This document shows positions 32,926 through 39,850 of a stretch of 64,000 nucleotides of DNA, in pieces (positions within the stretch are counted from its first letter, which is position 1; each line of letters starts with the position of its first letter). Below the pieces are notes generated by a model. The model saw nothing but the letters and a program-made list of their open reading frames with translations, had not been told where the DNA came from and searched no databases. Location: contig NZ_BOMQ01000016.1 of the NCBI RefSeq assembly GCF_016862275.1, forward strand, positions 1 through 64,000, in the 5' to 3' direction. Source of the stretch: Actinoplanes nipponensis (GTDB lineage Bacteria > Actinomycetota > Actinomycetes > Mycobacteriales > Micromonosporaceae). The position numbers and the translations under genes are program-made.

Positions 32926-33549
32926 ATGGACGTTGAGGAACTCGCGCGGTTGGTCGGTACGGTGCCCGGCACCGAGGTCTCGATCGAGTCCGGCTCGCTG
33001 GTCGCGCGGGTGCCGGCGATCGGGGACACGGTGCGGCTGGCGGCGGCGGACGTGCTCGGCCACGACCCGGTCGAGGCGCCCACCGGCCAACCGGCCGTGG
33101 AGCTCAGCGTCCGGCGCGGGCACGAGCAGCTGCCGCTGATCATCACCGTGGACGACGTCGTCTTCATGCCCGCGTACGCCGCCGACATGGTCGAGGACAC
33201 GGAGTTCGCCGTCCCGGCGACACCCGGGCTGGTGGCGTACTCGGAGATGCACCGCGACGTACGGGCGCTCGGCCGGGCCGTCGACGACCCGGAGCTGGAG
33301 CTGGACCCGGAGCTGCTCGGCGCCACCCTGCTGGTGCACCGGTGCTTCCTCGCCGGGGCGGTCCGCGTCGGGCTGTGGCCGGTACGGGTCGCGGCCTGGT
33401 GGGAGTACACCTGGGCCCGGGTCGGCGCGGGCCTGCCGGTCGGCCCGTTCCGGGCGGACCCGCGCTGGGACCGGCTGATGGCCGACGTGACCGAGGCCCG
33501 CCGCCGGACGGCCGCGGCACAGGACGCCGGGGCCCCCGTCCGGCCCTGA
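32926..33549 (+). CDS. Hypothetical protein
   Basis: A 207-residue soluble protein, acidic in the first half. It opens MDVEELARLVGTVPGTEVSI and contains DDVVFMPAYAADMVEDTEFA and WWEYTWARVGAGLPVGPFRA. Codon third positions are almost all G or C, so it is a real gene. I recognise no domain. It is convergent with the SGNH hydrolase gene; both stops lie in an 18-bp palindrome (33544-33561). Confidence 0.75.
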   Translation: MDVEELARLVGTVPGTEVSIESGSLVARVPAIGDTVRLAAADVLGHDPVEAPTGQPAVELSVRRGHEQLPLIITVDDVVFMPAYAADMVEDTEFAVPATPGLVAYSEMHRDVRALGRAVDDPELELDPELLGATLLVHRCFLAGAVRVGLWPVRVAAWWEYTWARVGAGLPVGPFRADPRWDRLMADVTEARRRTAAAQDAGAPVRP

Positions 33550-33561
33550 CCGCGGTCAGGG
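33544..33561. terminator. 18-bp palindrome at convergent gene ends
   Basis: CCCTGACCGCGGTCAGGG is perfectly self-complementary and contains the TGA stop of each converging gene. It probably works as a bidirectional terminator or stabiliser of both mRNA ends. Confidence 0.5.
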
Positions 33562-34335
33562 CAGCGGCGATCCGGCCGGTGGCGCGATGAGCTCCCAGTG
33601 GGGGTACTTCGGGTCGCGGTTGTCACCCGACGAACGCCCGCGCACCCGGCGCTGGATCCACGGCAGGACGTGCTCCCGGTAGTACCGGGCGTTCTCCACC
33701 AGCCGGCGCCGGCCCGCGGCCCCGCTCGCGGCCGGCTCGGGCGGCCCCGCGAAGCCCAGCGCGTGCAGGACCAGGCCGGCGACCCGCCGGTGGCCGGCGC
33801 TGTTGAGGTGCAGCCGGTCCGACGACCAGTACCGGTGGTCGCGGATCTCCTCGTCGCCGAAGGCGTTCACGAAGGTGATGTCGTGCCGGGCGCAGAGCTC
33901 GGCGGTCGCCGCGGTGAGGTAGTCGCCGCGGCGGCGGATGGTGCGCCCGAACGGGAGCTGCGCGGTCGGGTCGGCGCCGCTGAGCACCACCGGGCGCACG
34001 CCGGCCTCGAGGCACCGCCGGACCGCCTGCTCGATCTGCGCGACCAACTCGGCCAGGTCCACGCCCGGGCGCATCATGTCGTTGCCGCCACCGTTGAAGG
34101 TGAGCAGGTCGGCGGCCGGGCGCAGGGCGAGCGCGGCGTCGAGCTGGGTGGTGACGATGGGCCGCAGCAGCCGGCCGCGGATGGCCAGGTTCGCGTACTC
34201 CAGGGTCTCGCCGCGCGGGGCCAGGCCGGCGCTCAGGCCGGCGGCGACGAGGTCCGTCCAGCCCCGCACGGTGCCGTCGGGCAGCTCGTCGCCCATGCCC
34301 TCGCTGAAGCTGTCCCCGATCGCCACGTACCGCAT
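33556..34335 (-). CDS. SGNH/GDSL hydrolase
   Basis: A 259-residue lipase/esterase of the SGNH fold. All blocks are present: GDSFSEG (Ser9 nucleophile), NLAIRG, GGGNDM, and SDRLHLN (Asp-His pair near 190). No signal peptide is visible, so it acts in the cytoplasm on an unknown ester. A basic C-terminal segment (WIQRRVRGRSSGDNRD) extends beyond the fold. Similar proteins are common in Micromonosporaceae. Confidence 0.9.
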   Translation of the reverse strand: MRYVAIGDSFSEGMGDELPDGTVRGWTDLVAAGLSAGLAPRGETLEYANLAIRGRLLRPIVTTQLDAALALRPAADLLTFNGGGNDMMRPGVDLAELVAQIEQAVRRCLEAGVRPVVLSGADPTAQLPFGRTIRRRGDYLTAATAELCARHDITFVNAFGDEEIRDHRYWSSDRLHLNSAGHRRVAGLVLHALGFAGPPEPAASGAAGRRRLVENARYYREHVLPWIQRRVRGRSSGDNRDPKYPHWELIAPPAGSPLP

Positions 34336-34798
34336 GACACCCGCCCTCGCGCTCGTCCCCCGAAAAGGCTAGTCCGGCCCGGCCGCGGCGAGATCATCGG
34401 CCACCGCGGCTCCCCCGATCGGCCTATCGCAACAAATGGCGGGGCCGCGCCGGAAAAGCGGGCCGGCGGGGTGGATCATGCCGAATGGCCATTGTTGATT
34501 TGCCGCCGGCCGATCGGCCTGATATCTCGCGCTCGAGGGGCAGGTCGCCGCGAACGGTTCCGGGGCGCGCGCCCCGGCGGTTCCCCGGTTACCGGCCGGT
34601 GCTCATTCCTACGAGGTAGTCCGAGTAGGGCGATCTGCTGGATCCACGCATCGCAAGCGTGGCCCTTCATCTGATCATCCGCATATTCCGCGATTCGGTT
34701 TCCCTGGTGACGGTCTCGACCCGGACGAAACGGGCGGCGCGCCGGTCGCCCCGGTGCTCGCGCCGGCGGTTTTCCCCAGCGGAAAGGAAGTCCTCGGC
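34336..34798. other. Intergenic region with symmetric elements
   Basis: No gene is supported. The composition is less GC-rich than its surroundings. It holds an inverted repeat CCTAC-N12-GTAGG (34608-34629) and a hairpin CCACGC-ATCGCAA-GCGTGG (34644-34662), followed by the leader of the secreted protein gene at 34799. The symmetry and position suggest regulation of that gene and perhaps of the whole island downstream. Confidence 0.45.
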
Positions 34799-35356
34799 AT
34801 GCCCAAGAACACCCGGAGCCCGCTGTCCGGCGGCGCTCGCCGGCCGGCGTCCGGCCGCAGGATGTTCTGGCTCTCCGCGGCCACCACCGTCACGGTGCTG
34901 GGCGGCGGTTACGCCGCCGGCGCCGCGTGGGCGCCGGCGGCGGACGCCGGGAGCATGGTGCTGAACACCGTCTTCCTGCCGACCGGCCACCGGCCGGTCG
35001 CGGTCGCCGGCGACGCCGGCGTCACCGTCGCGTGGCGGGCCAGCGAGGGCGCCGAGGACCTGCCGGCCCTGACGTACGTCGTCATGCGGCACGGCGACGG
35101 CGGCGCCACCGAGGCGTGCGTGGTCACCACCACGACGTGCCCCGACCTCGGCGTTCCCGCCGGCACCTGGCGGTACACCGTGCGCCCGGATCTGGGCCGG
35201 TGGCAGGGGCGCGACGGTCCACCCGGGATCCCGGTGACCGTGCCGGCCCCCGCCGTGCAGGTCATCGGTGAGCGGCCGGGGCTCCTCGAGCGCGCACCGG
35301 CCGGGCGGTCCGCCGGTGACCCGCGGTCCGGGGATCGCGTACCCGGCGCCGGCTGA
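34799..35356 (+). CDS. Secreted or membrane-anchored small protein
   Basis: A 185-residue exported protein. A basic N-terminus leads into one hydrophobic segment (MFWLSAATTVTVLGGGYAAG, about 22-41). The domain that follows (VAVAGDAGVTVAWRASEGAE, LTYVVMRHGDGG, two cysteines in ACVV and TCPDL) looks like one fibronectin III-type beta sandwich. The tail after VQVIGERPG is low-complexity. GGAAAGGAAG upstream of the ATG supports the start. It begins an island of small exported proteins; the role is unknown. Confidence 0.7.
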   Translation: MPKNTRSPLSGGARRPASGRRMFWLSAATTVTVLGGGYAAGAAWAPAADAGSMVLNTVFLPTGHRPVAVAGDAGVTVAWRASEGAEDLPALTYVVMRHGDGGATEACVVTTTTCPDLGVPAGTWRYTVRPDLGRWQGRDGPPGIPVTVPAPAVQVIGERPGLLERAPAGRSAGDPRSGDRVPGAG

Positions 35357-35914
35357 CCCGCCGTCGCCGGCCGGTACGGGAGCTCGTGCACGACGACAAA
35401 GATCCGCCCGATGAGCCTGTCGTCACGAACCCCGACAGGGAACGGCTCGCGGACCGCCGTCATGGAGGCGGAGCCACGGCCGGCCGGTCCTCGGTGGCCA
35501 GAACCACCGAGGGCCGGCGCCGACCAGGCGAGCGGCGCCAGGTCGCCCAGACCACCGTCCGGCGCTTCCCTCACCGCCCCCCGGAGGGGAGCGCCGGACG
35601 GTCCGGGGTCCGTCGTCACGCGGGCGGCGGACGGGGGTTCCCGTCATCCCGCTCAGTGGCGGGAACCCCGCCGGTTTCCGCCGGCGCGATGCGCGCGACG
35701 GCTACGTCCTTCGGGCTCAGCCGAAAAGCTCACAGCGTCACCGTTTCTCCCTCGTAAGCCCGAGCGGTCATCTGAGTACAACAGTGCCTGCGGTCCGGGA
35801 ATGTGGTTTTCGTAGCCGGCTGGCCCGCTGCCGGCGCCGGGCGCCCGATCCCGCGCCACCGCACCGGCCCGAGGATCCGGAGGCGCGCCCCGTGTTGGCA
35901 GGAGGACCAGACAG
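35357..35914. other. Intergenic region with a strong hairpin
   Basis: No gene is convincing: frames here, including a GTG start at 35386, have mixed third-position composition. The region contains a perfect 10-bp stem (35634-35669) and AT-richer sequence from about 35700. I looked for known riboswitch signatures and found none. Confidence 0.5.
35634..35669 (+). terminator. 10-bp stem hairpin
   Basis: GGGGTTCCCG (35634-35643) pairs perfectly with CGGGAACCCC (35660-35669) around a 16-base loop. A second small hairpin (GCCGG/CCGGC type) follows. It could be the terminator of the gene at 34799 or a leader structure. Confidence 0.45.
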
Positions 35915-35986
35915 ATGCGGACATCAGACACACAGGTCAGGGCCGTCGCCGGACCGCCGCCCGGCCGTCCGTCCCGGGCGTCGTGA
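35915..35986 (+). CDS. 23-residue leader peptide
   Basis: A short frame starts at ATG 35915 after AGGAGGA (seven bases away), one of the best ribosome sites in the region, and ends in TGA that overlaps the next gene's ATG (TGATG, 35984-35988). The peptide begins MRTSDTQVRA and ends GRPSRAS. The next gene has no ribosome site of its own, so this frame probably delivers ribosomes to it. Its own product may be meaningless. Confidence 0.5.
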   Translation: MRTSDTQVRAVAGPPPGRPSRAS

Positions 35987-36546
35987 TGGAGACGCTGGGC
36001 TGGTCGGACTGCGTCGGCATCGCACCCGCCCGGCGGGTGGGCCGGGTACGGCGCTCGCCCCGTCTCGACCGCCGGGGCCGCCTCGTCCTGGCCGTGGCCG
36101 CCACCGTCGCGGTGCTGGTCAACTCGGGTGCCGCCTGGGCGTACTGGCGGCTCGACGCGGCAGCCGCGGCGCCCGCGCCGGGCGGCCCGGTCGAACTGAC
36201 GCTGCAGGCCAGGTCGGACGACGGTGCGGCGTTGTCGCCGGGTGCCGCCGTCGGCCTGACCGTGACCGTGACCAACCGGTACGCCTTCCCGGTGCGGGTG
36301 GTCGCGGTCCGTGCCGGGTCCGGCGCGGTGACCGCCGACCCGGCGCATCACGATGCCGGTTGCCGCGGCACGGGACTGGCCGTCGCCGCGGATTCCCGGC
36401 CGGTGTCGTGGGAGGTGCCGCGGAACACCATCGGCGTCTTCATCATGCCGGGCGCCCTGCGGATGACCGGCGCCGCCGACCCCGCCTGCCGGGGCGCGGT
36501 GTTCACCGTCCCGGTGCGGGCGACCGGCGTCGGCGCGTCGTCGTGA
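35986..36546 (+). CDS. Exported beta-sandwich protein
   Basis: A 186-residue protein with one N-terminal hydrophobic segment at about 35-58 (RLVLAVAATVAVLVNSGAAW then AYW), similar to the long signal regions of SipW-type substrates. The mature part (VELTLQARSDDG, AVGLTVTVTNRYAFPVRVVA, then VPRNTIGVFIMPGALRM) is a beta domain with two cysteines (AGCRG, PACRG). Similar proteins sit in surface-protein gene groups of actinobacteria. Its start codon overlaps the leader peptide's stop, so it depends on coupling. It precedes the four-paralog group by 200 bp. Confidence 0.72.
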   Translation: METLGWSDCVGIAPARRVGRVRRSPRLDRRGRLVLAVAATVAVLVNSGAAWAYWRLDAAAAAPAPGGPVELTLQARSDDGAALSPGAAVGLTVTVTNRYAFPVRVVAVRAGSGAVTADPAHHDAGCRGTGLAVAADSRPVSWEVPRNTIGVFIMPGALRMTGAADPACRGAVFTVPVRATGVGASS

Positions 36547-36745
36547 GGCCGTCGGCGGCGGTCCGCGGCGGGTTTCGCGAGGGGCCGGCGAGACCGTTTC
36601 GTGATAGCGATCCGCGCCGGTGAAGAAACGCCGGTCCGACCGGTTCTGATTGCCACCGGAAATGGTGGAACAAATGGACTCGGGGCCGGGCCGACGGGGC
36701 CGGAGGCTGGTGTACTTATCGTGATAGAGGAAATATTATCTCACC

Positions 36746-37048
36746 ATGACGGAAATCGGATCTCCCACTGTCCAGATCGCGCTCGCGGTGATCTTGGTGA
36801 TCGTGACCGCGTACGCGGCGGGACGGGTGCACCAGTGGTACCGCCACGCCTTCGAGCGGGACGTGGCCTACCGCGAGGGCTACAACCAGGCCTCCCGGAC
36901 CCTGTTTCCGCTGGCCGTGCGCGGTATGCCGGGCAAGACCGGCCCGGGCGCCGCGCCCGCTGACCTCCCCGCCGACACCGCCCCGATCCGGGCGGTCGTC
37001 CCCTTCCATCCACTCGGCCAGCACCACCCGGTCGCCGACCGGCACTAG
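36746..37048 (+). CDS. GR-HQWY small membrane protein, copy 1
   Basis: A 100-residue protein: nine residues, one TM (VQIALAVILVIVTAYAAG, about 9-26), then the conserved cytoplasmic-like segment GRVHQWYRHAFERDVAYREG and YNQASRTLFPLAVRG, and a variable Pro/Ala/His tail. It is the first of four tandem paralogs. The pattern of one short N-terminal helix and an inside-basic motif fits a type I or III anchored peptide about 75 residues long on one side. I recognise no described family. AGGAAA lies about 13 bases before the ATG. Confidence 0.8.
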   Translation: MTEIGSPTVQIALAVILVIVTAYAAGRVHQWYRHAFERDVAYREGYNQASRTLFPLAVRGMPGKTGPGAAPADLPADTAPIRAVVPFHPLGQHHPVADRH

Positions 37049-37096
37049 CGTGCCGCGGCGCCGGGGCGTGCCGACCTCCAGAAAGGCAGATCTTGC

Positions 37097-37429
37097 ATGG
37101 TCGCCCCCGGTAACGCTCTGATCCAGGTGGTCTTCGCGATCGCCTTCATCGTCGCCAGCGGTTACGCGCTGGGCCGCATCCACCAGTGGTATCGCGACGG
37201 CACGGAGCGTGACGAGGCCTACCGCTCCGGCTACGACCGGGCGTCGGACTCCATGTTCGGCATGGCGCTGCGCCGACAGGCCGAGGAGGCCGCCGCCGCG
37301 CCGCCGTTGCTGACCGGCCCGCCGCCGGCGGCCGAAGGGCCGTACGGCCGGCCGGTCGTCGGGCACGCCCGCCGCCGTATCGTCGCCACGCGGCTCAGCT
37401 GCGCCGCGCCCGGTGGCGCCGCGCACTGA
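37097..37429 (+). CDS. GR-HQWY small membrane protein, copy 2
   Basis: A 110-residue paralog. The TM is LIQVVFAIAFIVASGYALG (about 8-26), then GRIHQWYRDGTERDEAYRSG and YDRASDSMFGMALRR, followed by an Ala/Pro/Arg tail. It is the copy closest to the family consensus. AGAAAGG precedes the ATG by 11 bases, and it begins 48 bp after copy 1. The tail is unrelated to those of the other copies, so selection seems to act on the TM and motif only. Confidence 0.8.
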   Translation: MVAPGNALIQVVFAIAFIVASGYALGRIHQWYRDGTERDEAYRSGYDRASDSMFGMALRRQAEEAAAAPPLLTGPPPAAEGPYGRPVVGHARRRIVATRLSCAAPGGAAH

Positions 37430-37777
37430 GGCGCCACCCGCACCCGCACCCGGCACCCTTGATCTCGGCCGGTGTCACCGCTGTCTCACGCCTCTTTGTC
37501 CCATCGGTCGTCCTCCCCGATGCATGCGGCAGAGGCGAAGCGGCTCCCGCCGCTCCCGTGGGGCCGGCCGGTCGATCGCCGCGGCGTCCCGCCGCGCCGA
37601 CGGCGGGCACCCACGATGCAGCATCGCCCCACCTCCTCACCGGCGGCGCCGGTCGTCGCTGTGCGCGGTGGCCGGGGTCATCCCGCCCGGACGTCGCGCC
37701 GCGGTCCCGACCGGCGCCCGGCGATCACCGGCGACCGCCGTTCCTGCCCGCTCGCCTCGACGAACCCGTTGGTGATC
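37430..37777. other. Intergenic gap inside the four-copy group
   Basis: Frames continue through it but have mixed codon-position composition and no motif, and the sequence is AT-richer near its start. I see no further paralog on either strand. It may hold a separate promoter for copies 3 and 4. Confidence 0.5.
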
Positions 37778-38038
37778 ATGGATAACTGGGATCCGGCCGG
37801 CCTGACGGTCGTCCTCGCCGTACTGATCGCGGCGCTGGCCGCCTATGTCACCGGCTGCGTCCACCAGTGGTCCCGCCAGGGGCTCGAGCGCCGGGCCGCC
37901 TTCTGCCGGGGTTACGACCATGCCGCGGGCGCCCTGATCACAGTGGCCGGCCCGCGCCGGGGAGGTGATCACCAGCCGAACCGCACCGCCGCGTCCCCCC
38001 ACAGCCCCATCGCGACCCACCTACCCAAAGACAGGTGA
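37778..38038 (+). CDS. GR-HQWY small membrane protein, copy 3 (divergent)
   Basis: An 86-residue paralog with TM GLTVVLAVLIAALAAYVTG (about 8-26) followed by GCVHQWSRQGLERRAAFCRG and YDHAAGALITVAG. The first Arg and the Tyr of the motif are replaced (GC, WS), and the Ser-Met-Phe block is lost, so it is the most divergent copy. It may be degenerating or specialised. A weak GGTGA lies before the ATG. It ends 10 bp before copy 4. Confidence 0.72.
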   Translation: MDNWDPAGLTVVLAVLIAALAAYVTGCVHQWSRQGLERRAAFCRGYDHAAGALITVAGPRRGGDHQPNRTAASPHSPIATHLPKDR

Positions 38039-38048
38039 CGGCACCGCC

Positions 38049-38372
38049 ATGACCGCGCCAGCAGACCAGCTTCTCCAACTGATCTTCTCCCTGTTCCTCG
38101 TCGTGCCCAGCAGCTACGCCGTCGGGCGCGTCCACCAGTGGTACACCCACAGCCTCCGGCAGGATCTCGCGTTCCGCGCGGGGTACGACCACGCCTCGTA
38201 CTCGATGTTCGACCTGGCGGTGCGGCACCGCACCGCCGCGGCTCCGCGCGCCGCCGAACGCCCGCGCGCGGTCGACCGCCCGCGTACCGCCGACCATCCG
38301 CGCACCCGCACGATCCCGCGCTCGGAACCCGCCGGCCGCCGGGGCCGCCGTCGCGATCGGCTTCCGCGATGA
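38049..38372 (+). CDS. GR-HQWY small membrane protein, copy 4
   Basis: A 107-residue paralog: TM QLLQLIFSLFLVVPSSYAVG (about 7-26), then GRVHQWYTHSLRQDLAFRAG and YDHASYSMFDLAVRH, then an Arg-rich tail with AERPRAVDRP-like short repeats. The stop overlaps the ATG of the PadR-like regulator gene (ATGA), so both are translated from one mRNA. That links the family to a regulator and suggests a functional unit. Confidence 0.8.
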   Translation: MTAPADQLLQLIFSLFLVVPSSYAVGRVHQWYTHSLRQDLAFRAGYDHASYSMFDLAVRHRTAAAPRAAERPRAVDRPRTADHPRTRTIPRSEPAGRRGRRRDRLPR

Positions 38373-38896
38373 TGGTCAGGGCCACGCGCGACGGCGCATC
38401 CGGCCGGCGGACGCCCGGGCAGCCGCCCGCCGGGCCGGCCGGAACGACGGACAGTCCGTTCACCGTGGCCATGGTCCGCTGCCGGCATCCGCAGGGCTGC
38501 CCGGCCGAGCAGCTCGTGTCCTGCGAGAGCACCGGCATCGCGGGCCGGCTCCGCGCGATCGGCTGGAGCCAGCACCGCGAACACGGCTGGGTCTGTCCGC
38601 AGCACGGTGACCGCGCGAGCGCCGACGAGAAACAGGCGCCCAGGCTGATCGTCACCCACCGGACCCGGCGGCTGATCCAGGCCATCCGGGACGGGCACGA
38701 CTTCGGCATGGCGATCATGCGGGAGACCGGGCTGTCGGAGTCCACGGTGTACGCGACACTGCGACGCCTGCGCGCGGCCGGCTGGACGGTGTGCGAACTG
38801 GAGCCGGCGGATGTCGCCGTCCGCCGGCAGCGCCCGCAGCGCAAGATCTACCGCCTCACCGAGAGCCTGCTCGACGAGCTCGGCTGGCCGCACTGA
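38369..38896 (+). CDS. PadR-like regulator with Cys-rich N-terminal module
   Basis: A 175-residue protein. The C-terminal half is a PadR-type winged helix (LIQAIRDGHDFGMAIMRETG and LSESTVYATLRRLRAAGWTV, then RKIYRLTESLLDELGW). The N-terminal half has cysteines and histidines in CRHPQGCPAE, VSCEST, and WVCPQHG, which may form a zinc site or redox switch, unusual for PadR proteins. The first 30 residues are disordered. The start overlaps the stop of copy 4; an internal ATG at 38471 is an alternative. It probably controls the small membrane protein group. Confidence 0.75.
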   Translation: MMVRATRDGASGRRTPGQPPAGPAGTTDSPFTVAMVRCRHPQGCPAEQLVSCESTGIAGRLRAIGWSQHREHGWVCPQHGDRASADEKQAPRLIVTHRTRRLIQAIRDGHDFGMAIMRETGLSESTVYATLRRLRAAGWTVCELEPADVAVRRQRPQRKIYRLTESLLDELGWPH

Positions 38897-39107
38897 GCGG
38901 TCCGGCCGGGGCCCGGCCGCCGCGGCCGTGATCATCCGTACGGTGTCCACCGATCGGCTCTGATCGGCCGGGGCCGTCCGCGGATGTCGTGTCGTCGCCC
39001 CGTCCGGCGCCGCGGACCAGCACAGTGTCTGTGGCGCCGGACGGGTCCCGACGCCGCGGGGACCGGTGTCCCGGCACGAACCGCGGCCCTCCCAGGAAGG
39101 TTCACTC

Positions 39108-39659
39108 ATGACCGTCTTGCTCATCGCCGAGGACGACGACGACATCCGGGCGGTCCTCGAGCGCATCTTCCGGCGGACCGGGTTCTCCGTGCTGGTCGCG
39201 GCGGACGGCCGGCAGGCCCTGCGGATGGCCGTCGAGGCCCGGCCCGAGCTGATCCTGACCGATCTCGACATGCCCGGACTCACCGGCCTGGAGCTCTGCC
39301 GGGCGGTCCGGGCCGAGCCGGCGCTCAACGAGGTTCCGGTGGCGCTGATCAGCGGCTCGCTGACCCCGGGCGACCCGCGGGCCGTCGAGGCCCAGGCCTG
39401 CGCGGTGGTGCTGAAGCCGTTCACCGGCCCGCTGCTGGTCACCGAGATCGAGAGTCTGGTCCGCGCGGGGCGGCATCCGCACCCGGACATCGGGTCGCGC
39501 TGCCCGCTCGCCGCGGCCCGGGTGACGGCGGCGCCGCGGCCGGGGCCGGTCCGGCCCGCGGGGGAGGGCGACGAGCAGATCACTACGACTTTCGTCGCAG
39601 CCGCGGGCCGGTCGAACCCCGCTCAGTGGCGATGTGGCGGGGCGGCCCGGCGGGGATAG
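39108..39659 (+). CDS. Single-domain response regulator with tail
   Basis: A 183-residue protein. The receiver domain is complete to about 125: acidic EDDDD near 8-12, Asp52 (LTDLDMPG), Ser in LISGS and Lys in VLKPF. No output domain follows; the last 55 residues are Pro/Ala/Arg-rich with no fold. AGGAAGG lies nine bases before the ATG. Stand-alone receivers usually act by protein contact. No kinase is adjacent; the hybrid kinase at 55398 has a related receiver but is distant. Confidence 0.85.
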   Translation: MTVLLIAEDDDDIRAVLERIFRRTGFSVLVAADGRQALRMAVEARPELILTDLDMPGLTGLELCRAVRAEPALNEVPVALISGSLTPGDPRAVEAQACAVVLKPFTGPLLVTEIESLVRAGRHPHPDIGSRCPLAAARVTAAPRPGPVRPAGEGDEQITTTFVAAAGRSNPAQWRCGGAARRG

Positions 39660-39706
39660 TCGGGTCATCGCGGCGCTCGGCGCCGCCGGGGCGAGGGGAG
39701 ACCACG

Positions 39707-39847
39707 ATGGCGGACAACGGTGTGGCGCGACGCGGGACCGGCGCGCGGACGACGATGCTGATCCTCAGCGATCCGGCGGTGCTGCGGATCGGCCTGTCCG
39801 CCGCCGGCATCGCCGCGCTGCTGCTGGCCGTCGCCGCCCGCCTCTGA
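39707..39847 (+). CDS. 46-residue single-TM protein
   Basis: A short gene with GAGGGGAG seven bases before the ATG. The product has a basic N-terminus (MADNGVARRGTGARTTM) and one hydrophobic helix (LRIGLSAAGIAALLLAVAAR, about 26-45) ending at the C-terminus. Such small tail-anchored peptides often modify a membrane partner. It is convergent with the DUF1501 gene 3 bp away. No homolog is recognised. Confidence 0.6.
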   Translation: MADNGVARRGTGARTTMLILSDPAVLRIGLSAAGIAALLLAVAARL

Positions 39848-39850
39848 GGC

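Noticed and set aside
35386..35757. GTG-started frame of 123 codons in the gap after the first secreted protein
   Set aside because: Third-position composition is mixed, no ribosome site is evident, and the product has no motif.
35630..35780. Possible riboswitch near the 35634 hairpin
   Set aside because: No conserved core of c-di-GMP, c-di-AMP, cobalamin or SAM riboswitches could be matched on either strand.
35648..39631. CCCGCTCAGTGGCG occurring at 35648-35661 and again at 39618-39631 as a possible dispersed element
   Set aside because: Only 14 bases match and the flanks differ; several such chance matches are expected in 64 kb of GC-rich DNA.
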